Numbered from the stretch's first letter, positions 42,953 through 51,846 are shown. The stretch: 64,000 nucleotides of DNA from Caldilineales bacterium (GCA_012271135.1 JAAXGZ010000041.1:1-64000), one strand, 5' to 3'. Notes: generated by a model from the sequence alone, not told the origin. Numbers and translations are program-made.

Positions 42953-43744
42953 ATGATTCTTCAGGAACTGAGCCGAGACGCCATTGCCATGCATGCGCTT
43001 CGGGGCACCGCGATTCTGCCGACAGCGTCGATTGAACAACATGGTCCGCATCTGCCGGTCGGGGTGGATACTTTGCTGTGCTCGGAGGTGGTGCACAGGG
43101 CCGTTGCGAAGGCCGAAGAACGGCTTGGACCCAATGCGCTGTTCGTCGCACCTGTTTTTTCCTGGGGCAACTCCCATCACCATCGGCCGTTCGCGGGCGT
43201 GCTGTCACTGGAGAGTGATCAATACATCAGTGCGGTTCACCAAATCCTGGAGGGACTGCTGCTGGCCGGTTTCCCGCGGCTTCTCATCATCAACGGCCAC
43301 GGCGGCAACACGGCTCCCAATCGCATCGTTGCCCAGGACTTCGTGCACCGGCATGGAAAGCAGGCCGTGACTGGGGCGGCGGACTATTGGGACATCGGGC
43401 GGCAGGCGTTGACGGATGCTGGCTTGATCACCAGTGACTTGATCCCGGGCCATGCCGGCATCTTCGAATCTGCATTGATGAGGGTCGTACGGCCCGATCT
43501 GGTTTCCGAGGCCGGGATGGCTGAAACCCGGACTGTGAAATCCGAGGCAGGACGGGATCCTTGGCACACCGAGGTGCCAGGGGCCTGGGTCGCTGCGGAC
43601 GGGTATTCGGATCAACCGAGTTTGGGTACTGTCGAACAGGGGCAGGCCATGCTGGGTGTCTTGGTTGAAAGTGTTGCGGAGGCCATCACCGCCTTCCATC
43701 AAGACAATTCGGCATCGGACGCTGAGGTCGTCTGCTGCCAATAG
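42953..43744 (+). CDS. Creatininase-family amidohydrolase
   Basis: This 263-residue member of the creatininase/MftE-like metal hydrolase family has the ligands in order: Glu and His in TASIEQHGPHLPVGVDTLL, the Asp that follows, His in FSWGNSHHHRPF, INGHGGNTAPN, and Glu in GHAGIFESALM. It would cleave a cyclic amide or related bond in the cytoplasm. No other creatinine or F420 genes are nearby, so the specific reaction is open. It completes the run SMP-30, PhyH, creatininase with short gaps. Confidence 0.9.
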   Translation: MILQELSRDAIAMHALRGTAILPTASIEQHGPHLPVGVDTLLCSEVVHRAVAKAEERLGPNALFVAPVFSWGNSHHHRPFAGVLSLESDQYISAVHQILEGLLLAGFPRLLIINGHGGNTAPNRIVAQDFVHRHGKQAVTGAADYWDIGRQALTDAGLITSDLIPGHAGIFESALMRVVRPDLVSEAGMAETRTVKSEAGRDPWHTEVPGAWVAADGYSDQPSLGTVEQGQAMLGVLVESVAEAITAFHQDNSASDAEVVCCQ

Positions 43745-43840
43745 GGCAAGGACACTTGATGGCGCATCCCACCGTGGTGTTTCCTGAGCATCAAGGCCCA
43801 GGGTTTGCCAGTCAATTCAGCCAAGCGCGGTAGATGCGCC

Positions 43841-45604
43841 ATGACATACAGCGACATGGAAGTCAATTCCCATCTGCAACTGGGCGAAGACGGTTATTGG
43901 GAATTCAAACAGGTTGTATTCAAGGGCAACCGGCCGGCCGAACCGAGACGCGATAGTTGGGAGGACGAAATCACCGCCTTTGCCAATGCAAGCGGGGGAG
44001 TGTTGCTGTGTGGAGTCACCGACACCGGAGATGTCGAGGGGATGTCCCGCGAACAGATGGATGCACTGGAGAAACTCATCGTTGAAGTGTGCTCGGATTC
44101 CATACATCCACCCGTCAGGGTGGGCATCTTTCGCCGGACTGCTCCCAATGGCAGACGATTCCTGAGTGTCGAGGTACCCGAGGGCCATGTCCTTCATGAG
44201 AGTTCCGGCGACGCCTTCATCCGGGTTGGTAGCGCCAAGAAGAAGATGTCCGGTGAGGAGAGGTTGCGCCTCGCCCAAAGACGCGGGCAGTCCAGTTTCC
44301 TGTGGTTCGACAAGCAACCTGTGGAAGGAACCGGATTCGGCACGCTCGAAGAAGCTCTCTGGAAACCTTTGCTCAGTCCCGAACAACTGTCGGCCCCTGA
44401 ACTGGCTCTGGAAAAGATGGGATTCCTGGCACCGGATCAGAACCGAACGGTTCGGGCCACTGTCGCCGGCATCCTCCTATGCAGCAGCTCTCCGGAAAGT
44501 TGGCTTCCCAACGCCTACATTACCGCTACCCGTTACAGGGGTGGTGACAGAGCGTCCGGACAGCTTGACTCCCAGGACATCAGGGGTCCTCTCAACAAGC
44601 AAGTCAGGGAAGCCTTGGCTTTCGCCGTCCGCAATATGAGCGTTGCAGCGCGCAAGGATCCTGCCCGCCAGGATGTTCCCCAGTACAGCGTCAAGGCGCT
44701 CTTCGAGGCTTTGGTCAACGCCGTGGTACACCGGGACTACTCCATACGGGGAAGCAGGATCAGGTTGTCCATGTTCGAGGATCGGCTGGAAATCCGGTCT
44801 CCCGGTGGTTTGCCCAACAACCTCACTGTCGAGAGCATGGGTGAGCGGCAGTCTACGCGCAACGAGGTGCTGACCTCGGCACTCGGGAGGATTAATGTCG
44901 GCGGCTTGGCAGGAGCGGAGGGACGACGGTTCTTCGTGGAGCGGCGTGGAGACGGCGTTCCCATCATTCGACGCGAAACCAGGGAACTATGTGGTTCCCT
45001 TCCCAACTTCCGACTGGTGGACGAATCGGAGCTGTGTCTCACAATTCCCTCAGCGATACAGGAATTCGCGCCTGCGAACACGGTTGTGTCCGTATGGGAT
45101 CGTTCAGGAAAGCCGTTGGAGGAAGTGGCGGTGTTGGCGCTGTATCCGAATAAAACCTGGAAACTTGCCGTCACAGATGCCAGCGGAGAGGCCAGAATTG
45201 ACCTGTACACTATCAATCTCCCGATGGTCGTTTTTGCAGCTCGGCAAGGATTTGCCGCCAGACTGGAAAAGGATTGGATTCCCGCACAAAGACCGTTGGC
45301 CCTTGCACTGTCGCGCTTGCCCGGCGGTGGCTCCGCCATCTTCCAGGAAGCTGTCGGCCATATCCCCGGATTGTCGGGAAGGCTGAACCCAATTCGAGAC
45401 ACTCTGGACCGGACCTACTTGTATGCATCCAACATCTCGATCAACCAAGGAAAGCAGCAACCTGTCTACTTCGCCTTCAACGAAGATCTGCTTCTCACTG
45501 ATGTCGACGGCCAAGAGGCGATGGTGCGCATCCTGGATGTGGTGGGACAGTCAGTTTTGCTGGAGTACCGCCCTCGGTCCGGATTACCGGGCCGCGCCGA
45601 TTGA
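43841..45604 (+). CDS. AlbA_2 (Schlafen-type) putative regulator with C-terminal beta domain
   Basis: This 587-residue protein starts with an AlbA_2/Schlafen-AAA-type domain: EFKQVVFKGN, then ITAFANASGGVLLCGVTDTG, the family's nucleic-acid-binding core. Residues ~280-360 resemble the HATPase-like region found in these proteins (FEALVNAVVHRDYSIRGS, DRLEIRSPGGLPNNLTVES). The last ~190 residues differ from ordinary members: a short carboxypeptidase-regulatory-like beta segment (VVSVWDRSGKPLEEVAVLAL) followed by a region with no motif I know. A 120-base sample near the start (43861-43980) is about 54% G+C, lower than the ~70% typical nearby. Transfer is possible. Function is unknown. Confidence 0.8.
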   Translation: MTYSDMEVNSHLQLGEDGYWEFKQVVFKGNRPAEPRRDSWEDEITAFANASGGVLLCGVTDTGDVEGMSREQMDALEKLIVEVCSDSIHPPVRVGIFRRTAPNGRRFLSVEVPEGHVLHESSGDAFIRVGSAKKKMSGEERLRLAQRRGQSSFLWFDKQPVEGTGFGTLEEALWKPLLSPEQLSAPELALEKMGFLAPDQNRTVRATVAGILLCSSSPESWLPNAYITATRYRGGDRASGQLDSQDIRGPLNKQVREALAFAVRNMSVAARKDPARQDVPQYSVKALFEALVNAVVHRDYSIRGSRIRLSMFEDRLEIRSPGGLPNNLTVESMGERQSTRNEVLTSALGRINVGGLAGAEGRRFFVERRGDGVPIIRRETRELCGSLPNFRLVDESELCLTIPSAIQEFAPANTVVSVWDRSGKPLEEVAVLALYPNKTWKLAVTDASGEARIDLYTINLPMVVFAARQGFAARLEKDWIPAQRPLALALSRLPGGGSAIFQEAVGHIPGLSGRLNPIRDTLDRTYLYASNISINQGKQQPVYFAFNEDLLLTDVDGQEAMVRILDVVGQSVLLEYRPRSGLPGRAD

Positions 45605-45899
45605 AGAGCAAGACCTTGGGCAACCAATGCGGCAATGAGGATTGCTGAAACTAAAAAAGGGACCGATTGATAAGTTAGGGGTTTGGGGATTATTCAGCAG
45701 AGTCAGAACCAGAAGCCAATGCCGATGCTGAAATTCCGTCAAATCCAACGGATCCGCGGGAATAGGACGGCCAACAGCACCAGTCCCACGACTCCCAGAC
45801 CGAGCCACATCCGAAATTCCGATGAAATGACCAACAGGACCGATTGTGCGTGAGACAGGACATCTCTGGTCTGTGTCCAGTCTGCTTGGCGGGACAGCT
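45605..45899. other. Intergenic stretch with one possible micro-ORF
   Basis: This gap lies between the convergent AlbA_2 and aldo/keto reductase genes. It is less GC-rich than its surroundings. On the minus strand it contains a possible small membrane peptide (45739-45810). No terminator with a clear T-run was found for either gene. Confidence 0.5.
45739..45810 (-). CDS. Possible single-span membrane micropeptide
   Basis: From ATG at 45810 the frame encodes 23 residues with one strongly hydrophobic span (LGLGVVGLVLLAVLF) ending in a basic/aromatic PRIRW tail. In the same frame the reading continues upstream without a stop to about 45894 (SHAQSVLLVISSEF), so a CTG-started version of about 50 residues is possible. 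There is no convincing ribosome-binding site. A chance frame cannot be excluded. Confidence 0.25.
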   Translation of the reverse strand: MWLGLGVVGLVLLAVLFPRIRWI

Positions 45900-46760
45900 T
45901 TATTCAACGAACAGGGGTGACATCTGGGCAGACGCCATGAGTTCTTCCATTTCATCGTGGTGGGGAGCACGTCGAAACGTGGAACCGGCCGCCAGTAGGC
46001 GGGGCAGCAGATCCAGGTCCCCGGCCGAGTTGAGGAACAAACCGTCCTGACCCAACACCCAGTGCACCGCGCGGTTGATGTCCGCCTGATTCTCGAACGG
46101 TTGGTACCACGTGTTCCGTGACTGGGGCGTTTCGCCCCACGGACCGCGGGTAACCCCCTTGATGGTCTGGACGGCAACGCCGCGTTCCCGGCACACCGCA
46201 TTCAGTTGGTTGAAGTCGGAGCGGTACTCTGCGTTGCACCAGAGCACATAGTTCCAGGGTAGCAGCACTGAGTCGAACGCAAAGGCTTCAAGGCTGCGTA
46301 GGTGCATGCGCGCCACGGTCAAGCCATGGCCGGTGACCCCGATGTATCGAACCTTGCCTTCCTTGCGTGCATCGCAGGCCGCCTCCAAGGCCCCGCCGGG
46401 AGCCATGGCCTGATCCCATTGTTCTTCGTCCACTAGGTTGTGCAGCTGGATCAGGTCCAGGCAATCGGTCTGCAACCGCACCAGCGAGCTTTCGATTTCC
46501 TCCTTGGCCTTGGTGTAGACACGTCTGCCGGTCTTGGTGGCCAGGAAGAACTCGTCTCGGTGGTGGTTCATCCAAGGCCCCACACGAAGTTCCGAGTCGC
46601 CGTAGGAGGCAGCCGTGTCGATGTGGTTGACGCCGTGGTCCATGAGCCGCATGAGGAGTCGGTCCGCTGTGGCCTGGTCGCAACGGTTGACGGCAAACGC
46701 GCCGAAAATGATGGCGGAACTGTCATGGCCGGTTTGGCCGAACGGCTGTCTGTGGATCAT
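45900..46760 (-). CDS. Aldo/keto reductase
   Basis: This 286-residue NAD(P)H-dependent oxidoreductase has a TIM barrel. The catalytic tetrad can be read as Asp and Tyr in NHIDTAASYGDSELRVG, Lys in FLATKTGRR and His in LIQLHNLVDEEQW. It ends in LVE-like sequence with no extra domain. ATG at 46760 is preferred; a TTG four codons upstream is also possible. Members of this subgroup reduce carbonyls of varied metabolites, and the substrate is unknown. A second, unrelated-subgroup aldo/keto reductase lies about 500 bases away on the same strand. Confidence 0.9.
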   Translation of the reverse strand: MIHRQPFGQTGHDSSAIIFGAFAVNRCDQATADRLLMRLMDHGVNHIDTAASYGDSELRVGPWMNHHRDEFFLATKTGRRVYTKAKEEIESSLVRLQTDCLDLIQLHNLVDEEQWDQAMAPGGALEAACDARKEGKVRYIGVTGHGLTVARMHLRSLEAFAFDSVLLPWNYVLWCNAEYRSDFNQLNAVCRERGVAVQTIKGVTRGPWGETPQSRNTWYQPFENQADINRAVHWVLGQDGLFLNSAGDLDLLPRLLAAGSTFRRAPHHDEMEELMASAQMSPLFVE

Positions 46761-47290
46761 GGTTGGCCCCAACGGACGGATTGCATGGATTCTAGCTCCG
46801 GGATTGTATGTGGTGCCTTATAGATCGCAGCCCTGATCGGGTCGCGTAACTGGACATGGCTGCTCTCGCCGAGACTGCGCTTGGATGCCGCGTAGGCCCT
46901 CTTCCAAGTCTGTTTGTTGGCCTGTCGGCGTCTTGAGCGCCAAGCTGTACGATCGTAGTGGTTCGAGGCCTTGCAGGTCGGACCACAGCTCGGCGGCATG
47001 GAAGAGGAGGAGGTCCGGTACAACGTGCTTTTCGGTGAACAGGGACTTCAGGATTCGGTCGTAGGCGAACTGTGTTCGTGTGGACCGGGACAGGTGCAAA
47101 ATGGACCTGTCCCGGCTTGGTGATTGCTGCGCGCACCGGCTAAGCAACGCGAAGGCGCACCGCAGTCGATGAGTTGATGGCTGGTTCCGCGATCAGTGGT
47201 TTGACTAGCTGACCGATGCAGTCCCGGTGGTTGAAGCCTGCGTTCAATTGGGCGCGATCAAGACCACTGAGCCTGAAGTGGCGCTCAGGA
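46761..47290. other. Gap between two aldo/keto reductase genes, unresolved
   Basis: No confident gene is present. A minus-strand frame at 46818-47147 (109 residues) contains a rather protein-like stretch (FTEKHVVPDLLLFHAAELWS), and another minus-strand frame ends near 47140. Neither matches a family I know and neither has a convincing start. The region may hold fragments of a lost gene. Confidence 0.4.
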
Positions 47291-48307
47291 TTACCACCTG
47301 AACGCGCCGGCCCCGAAGTTGGCTTCGTAGAACAGCGATACGTGGGTTCCGGGTGGCACCAGGGCATCCACCGCCTCCCGGTCCGAGTCGTCCAGCGACA
47401 CCTGCAAGGCGCCAAGGTTGTCTTCGAACTGTTCCAGCGTACGGGGCCCAATGATGAGACTGGTGATGTTGGGCTGGTTCATCGCCCATGCCAGGGCAAA
47501 CTGGGCCACCGTGCATCCCTTGCTGGCTGCCAGGGGCTCAAGACCCTCGATGACATCGTAGATGCCTTCGGTCATGCGGCGGGAGCGATCGGGCCGTGCG
47601 GCGTACCGGCTGCCCTCGGGCGCACCTTCGCCGCGCTTGTACTTCCCGGTCAACAATCCGCCGGCCAAAGGACTCCAGGGGAGAATGCCTACACCGTAGT
47701 TTTGGGCCATGGGCAGCAGTTCCCGCTCGATGCGCCGGTCCAGGATGTTGTAGGGCGGCTGTTCCGTGACGAAGCGGTTGAGGCCGTACTCCTTGGACAC
47801 CCACAACGCCTCCACGAACTGCCAGGCGGCGTAGGTGCTGGTGCCGATGTACCTGACCTTGCCGTCGCGCACGAGGTCGTCCAACGCCCTGAGTGTCTCA
47901 TCGATTGGAATGTCCGTGCGGGGCCGATGCAACTGGTACAGGTCGATGTAGTCGGTCTGCAGGCGCCTGAGACTGGCGTGACACTGCTCAATCACGTGCC
48001 GGCGCGACGTGCCCCCCATGTTGGGATCGTCGTCGGCCATGGTGCCGTGTACCTTAGTTGCCACTACGACCCGCGACCGCTGTCCCGTCTGCTTGAGGGC
48101 TTCTCCCAGAATCTCCTCGCTTTGGCCGCGGGAGTACACGTTCGCGGTGTCGATGAAGTTGATGCCGGCGTCGAAGGCAACCTGCAGCATGCGGCCCGCA
48201 CCATCCACGTCGATACCGCCTCCAAGGCGGCCGTGGCCGAACAGCATAACCCCCAGGCAGAGGGGAGAGACTTTTACGCCAGTCCTGCCCAACAGTCTGT
48301 AATCCAT
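47291..48307 (-). CDS. Aldo/keto reductase, AKR11/12-like
   Basis: This 338-residue aldo/keto reductase of the larger voltage-gated-channel-beta/AKR11-12-like type has catalytic Asp and Tyr in NFIDTANVYSRGQSEEILG, Lys in VVATKVHG, His in LYQLHRPRTD and the cofactor loop LLTGKYKRGEG. It would reduce aldehydes or keto-sugars with NADPH in the cytoplasm. It is divergent from the DinB-like gene, with a short shared upstream gap of about 90 bases. Confidence 0.93.
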   Translation of the reverse strand: MDYRLLGRTGVKVSPLCLGVMLFGHGRLGGGIDVDGAGRMLQVAFDAGINFIDTANVYSRGQSEEILGEALKQTGQRSRVVVATKVHGTMADDDPNMGGTSRRHVIEQCHASLRRLQTDYIDLYQLHRPRTDIPIDETLRALDDLVRDGKVRYIGTSTYAAWQFVEALWVSKEYGLNRFVTEQPPYNILDRRIERELLPMAQNYGVGILPWSPLAGGLLTGKYKRGEGAPEGSRYAARPDRSRRMTEGIYDVIEGLEPLAASKGCTVAQFALAWAMNQPNITSLIIGPRTLEQFEDNLGALQVSLDDSDREAVDALVPPGTHVSLFYEANFGAGAFRW

Positions 48308-48396
48308 ACAATGTCTCCGAGTTGTCTTGGTACGGAAGCCGGGTTTGGCCTGTCATCCAACCGCGGCACACCTGTTCATCCTAACTGTTATGCCCC

Positions 48397-49287
48397 ATGT
48401 ATAAGAGCTTTGCCGATTCCTTGCATCAGTTGACAGCAGCCTTCCGTTCCCTGGACCGACACCTGAACCTGGTTGAAGAGCGTCGTGCGCGTGTTGGCAA
48501 TGCATCCAAGATGGAAAGCGGCCCTTCGGCAGTGGTGGAACTCAGCCGAATGTATCTCGACTGCCTCCGGACCATCCCCGGTGCGGCCACGTCCAACGGC
48601 ACGGATACCGAGCAACAGTACGCCGACCATATGATCCTCGCTTCTCGCCACACAGTCTTGACGGACCTGTGTCAAACGTGGCTGGATCAGGGAGCCATAC
48701 CGGATTTATTTGACATAAAATGGTTGCGTCAACTAGCCGAAGCGATAGGGGAGGCCGATCGTGCGATTCGACCTCAATGGGAAGCGTACTCCGGGTGGGG
48801 CCGGTCGGCACTGCGCGGGTTTGTGGCGGACCAGTACGACTGCCTGTTGGACAGCGTTGGGGGTTGGACAGAGGAGGAACTTAACGCCCCGGGAGTCGTG
48901 GGCGATTGGAGCGCCAGGGACACATTGGCCCATGTGTTGGCGTGGGAAGAATATGGATGGGTGATTCTGTCCCAGTGGCCCGAACCGAAGCAGGGCGTGC
49001 TGGCCCGATGGGAAGTGGGTAGGCTGGAAGATGAGACGAATGCTTTGTTGTTGGACCTTCACGCAGGCCGCGACCTGATCGACGTGCTCGGCGATCTCTA
49101 TACGTTTCGGCGCCGTACGCTGCGTTTCATCGATGACTGCGACGATTCCAGGTTCGATTCAGTCGGTTCCTATGGTTGGGGCGAAACCGGCAGCCTGACA
49201 CTGTTTCTCCTGTCCATGGCATGCCACTGCACCGAACACGCACTACAAATCCTGGATGCCCGGGCCCCGGGCCGCGCGGAGCCGTAG
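48397..49287 (+). CDS. DinB/ClbS-like protein with N-terminal helical extension
   Basis: This 296-residue protein has a C-terminal half matching the DinB/DfsB four-helix bundle that usually binds a metal through three histidines: DTLAHVLAWEE supplies one, and CHCTEHALQILDAR supplies the others. The N-terminal ~120 residues are helical and polar with no match I recognise. Some relatives are thiol-dependent transferases or, like ClbS, protect DNA from genotoxins. No toxin genes are nearby, so no role is assigned. It is divergent from the aldo/keto reductase gene. Confidence 0.75.
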   Translation: MYKSFADSLHQLTAAFRSLDRHLNLVEERRARVGNASKMESGPSAVVELSRMYLDCLRTIPGAATSNGTDTEQQYADHMILASRHTVLTDLCQTWLDQGAIPDLFDIKWLRQLAEAIGEADRAIRPQWEAYSGWGRSALRGFVADQYDCLLDSVGGWTEEELNAPGVVGDWSARDTLAHVLAWEEYGWVILSQWPEPKQGVLARWEVGRLEDETNALLLDLHAGRDLIDVLGDLYTFRRRTLRFIDDCDDSRFDSVGSYGWGETGSLTLFLLSMACHCTEHALQILDARAPGRAEP

Positions 49288-49453
49288 TGTCATCGATGCT
49301 GGACAGGTTTGGGGACCCGTTGACCGGATCCCGCGGGTACTGGTTGCCGCCCAAATCCATGTTCGCTTGCGTCCCGCCCCGACGCTCCCGCAGTAGCTGC
49401 TGCCAGGCAATCGGAAGTGGTTTGCGACCGGCCGGCGGCCTTTCGGCGTACGG

Positions 49454-50761
49454 TCAACTGCTCTGTACGCTCAGACTGTTGCGGAACTCTTCGGCCTCTT
49501 TGGTTGCGCCCACAGGAATCTGGTCGGATACCAGTCCCCTTTCCTCGATGTTGGCAGCGGCCTGTTGTTCGACGAGCCAGTTGCGGAAGTACTCGTCAAT
49601 GGCGCTCTCGAGGGCGTCGGCGCTGATGGGGGCGTCCGGATCCGAGTCGGTGACCTGGATGAGGTGGTAGCCGAATTCGGTCTCGACCGGTGCACTGGTC
49701 TCGTTCACGGCCAGCGCAAAGGCGGCTTCCTCAAAGGCCGGCACCATCCGTCCTTGGGCAAACCAACCGAGATCACCCTGGTTGAATTCCGCAGTCGGAT
49801 CGTCGCTGTACAGGTCGACCAGGTAATCGAAGCTCTCGCCCAGTTCAAGCCTGGCTATCAGACTCTCCGCCAAGGCCAGGGCCTCTTCTTGAGTGCGCCC
49901 TGCCGCATCGGATTCATTCCCTCCGGGTTGAGCTTCGAACGCGATGAGAAGGTGTCGGGCCCTGATGCGGGGTTCGGTGGTCTCGACATTGTCTTCCGAG
50001 ACATGGCTCCTGACCATCTCGCGCAACAGCCTGTATTCCAGGATTTGCCGGTACTCGTCCAGCGTCAGGCCGTTGGTGTCGTCCAATTCCTCGGCCAGTC
50101 CCGCCGTGCCCTGGCTCAACTCCTCCTCGGAGATGACGTCAATCGCCTCCTCTTCGGGAGCGGTACCTGCCGCATCGTTTCCGGCATCCGCAGCCTGCTC
50201 CGAGGCGGCTGCCTCGCGGGCCGTGATTGTGGCCGTGGCCTGGGCGGCGGTGTACTTGGAATAACGGGAGGCCACTTCCGCATCGAGTAGTTCGTCCAGT
50301 TCCGTATTGGAAACGCTCAGGCCTGCCTCCCTGGCGGCTTCGGCGATCAGCAGGTCCTCAATCATCGTGGACTTGACCCGCACCCCCATGGTGAATTCGT
50401 CCGACAGTGCGGTCTGCAGGACCTGAATCTCGTTCAGGAGATTGACTTGGCCGGCGAACTGCTGTTGCAGAAATCTCATGGACTCGTAACGGTTCAGGGC
50501 CAACTGCCTTTCGTACCGGTAGCGGTTGCGGAAGTCCTGGACCGTGATGTCTGTTCCGTTGACCGACACTACCAGCCGGGCCGGTACCACGAGGAAGCTG
50601 TACACCGCGCCGATTACCACCAGCAGGAGGGCGACGCCGGTCGCGACCCCTCCCAGCAGCAGGAATTTCCGATCGCGTTCCCTCTGCCTGGTTGCGAGGA
50701 GGATTTCCTTCCGGGTTTGCCGGCGCGGAGCTTCTTCGGTTGTGCGTTTCTTTTTTGCCAT
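49454..50761 (-). CDS. Membrane-anchored parvulin-type foldase (SurA/PrsA-like)
   Basis: This 435-residue protein has an N-terminal membrane segment (GVATGVALLLVVIGAVYSFL) after a Lys/Arg-rich cytosolic tail, so the bulk is exported. A SurA_N-like chaperone region (VNGTDITVQDFRNRYRYER) surrounds an acidic Ala/Glu-rich insertion. The PPIC rotamase domain is clear: RARHLLIAF, FDYLVDLYSDDPTAEFNQGD, LGWFAQGRMVPAFEEAAFAL and TEFGYHLIQVTD. It would assist folding of secreted proteins. It follows rpsR by 71 bases on the same strand. Confidence 0.92.
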   Translation of the reverse strand: MAKKKRTTEEAPRRQTRKEILLATRQRERDRKFLLLGGVATGVALLLVVIGAVYSFLVVPARLVVSVNGTDITVQDFRNRYRYERQLALNRYESMRFLQQQFAGQVNLLNEIQVLQTALSDEFTMGVRVKSTMIEDLLIAEAAREAGLSVSNTELDELLDAEVASRYSKYTAAQATATITAREAAASEQAADAGNDAAGTAPEEEAIDVISEEELSQGTAGLAEELDDTNGLTLDEYRQILEYRLLREMVRSHVSEDNVETTEPRIRARHLLIAFEAQPGGNESDAAGRTQEEALALAESLIARLELGESFDYLVDLYSDDPTAEFNQGDLGWFAQGRMVPAFEEAAFALAVNETSAPVETEFGYHLIQVTDSDPDAPISADALESAIDEYFRNWLVEQQAAANIEERGLVSDQIPVGATKEAEEFRNSLSVQSS

Positions 50762-50832
50762 GAAGGTCGCCCGAGCGCGGGTGCTCGGGTTCGGTGGGAT
50801 GGATCTGGCGCCGGGCTCGGCCGGCCGCAGGC

Positions 50833-51465
50833 TTAGCGGCGGCCCCGAATGTGGCTCGGCGTGTACGGCAGTAGTGCCAGGTGGCGCGCCTGTTTGATGG
50901 CGGTCTTCAGGCGCCTCTGCTTCTTGGCGGACACGCGGGTCTTGCGCCTGGACAGAATGCGTCCCTGACGGTCCAGGAACTGCGACAGGATCTCGATGTT
51001 CTTGTAGTGGATTTGCTCCAGTGGAACATCGGTCGCGACGTGGCGGGGTCGGAAGCGCGATTGGCTGGGACCTTGGTTGGCCCTGTACACGGGCGGCACG
51101 CGCTTTCTCGGATCAAGAGCGGTTGGATCCGATTCGGGAGGAGGCGCCGGATGCGTACTTGCCGGCCGGCCACCTGAAGGGGCGGCCACAGGTTCTGCAT
51201 CCTTCGTCGCGTCGGCGGCCACAGGCACCGGTTCGAGTCTCGCTTCGGGAGTCGCTTCCGCCGTCCGTTCGACCTTGGGTTCCGGATCTACTTCAGGTTC
51301 CGGGGGGGGGGAAGCGGCATCCGAAGCCGAGGTATCCGCGGTTTCGACGGTTGCGGCCACCGGGACATCGTCGGATTCTGTCGACGGTGGAACAGCGGCT
51401 GTTGGTTCCTCAATGTCGGCAACTGTCGCGGCTGTGGTTTCCTGGGTTTCCTGTTCGTCGCTCAT
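50833..51465 (-). CDS. rpsR: Ribosomal protein bS18 with 146-residue acidic N-terminal extension
   Basis: The last 64 residues are a standard bS18 core ([38 protein letters not shown]) that binds 16S rRNA next to bS6 in the small-subunit platform. In front lie about 146 residues rich in Glu, Asp, Ala, Pro, Thr and Val with low complexity, so the chain is 210 residues instead of the usual ~75-90. The zinc cysteines found in some S18 proteins are absent (RVSAKKQRR). ATG at 51465 is the first good start after rpsF. The frame continues without interruption through the extension, so a single long product is the simplest reading. Confidence 0.93.
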   Translation of the reverse strand: MSDEQETQETTAATVADIEEPTAAVPPSTESDDVPVAATVETADTSASDAASPPPEPEVDPEPKVERTAEATPEARLEPVPVAADATKDAEPVAAPSGGRPASTHPAPPPESDPTALDPRKRVPPVYRANQGPSQSRFRPRHVATDVPLEQIHYKNIEILSQFLDRQGRILSRRKTRVSAKKQRRLKTAIKQARHLALLPYTPSHIRGRR

Positions 51466-51532
51466 AGGGGTTTCTCTGTGATATGGGGCGTTGTCTGTCT
51501 GATATCCGCCTGGATGCATCCGATGTCGGGGG

Positions 51533-51835
51533 TCAGGCAACCGGGTCCCGGATGATCAGGTAGCGCATCACGTTCTCGCTCAGGTTGAGCAGGCGTTCGA
51601 CATCGGCGACCTTGGACGGATCAAGATCAATGTGCAGCATTGTGTAGTGGCCTTCCGTCTTCTTGTCGATCGGATAGGCCAGCTTGCGCATGCCCCAGGA
51701 ATTTTCGAATACGATTTTGCCGTCGTTGCGGTCGACGACCTGCAACACTTCCTGGTGGGCGTTTTCGAGCTCAAGGTCCCTCAGCTCGGGAGGCAGCACG
51801 TATACCAGTTCGTACGTGCGCGTATCGGCACTCAT
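51533..51835 (-). CDS. rpsF: Ribosomal protein bS6
   Basis: This 100-residue small-subunit protein partners with bS18. The family pattern is clear: [12 protein letters not shown] at the start, [20 protein letters not shown] in the middle and [12 protein letters not shown] at the end. ATG at 51835 follows a GGAAGGAG site with 11 bases spacing. It is the first gene of rpsF-rpsR-foldase. The single-strand-binding protein gene often found between rpsF and rpsR is not here: only 67 bases separate the two. Confidence 0.95.
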   Translation of the reverse strand: MSADTRTYELVYVLPPELRDLELENAHQEVLQVVDRNDGKIVFENSWGMRKLAYPIDKKTEGHYTMLHIDLDPSKVADVERLLNLSENVMRYLIIRDPVA

Positions 51836-51846
51836 CAATCCACCGC

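Noticed and set aside
47216-48433. Long plus-strand frame opposite the aldo/keto reductase
   Set aside because: No motif; the minus strand encodes a full aldo/keto reductase with all catalytic residues.
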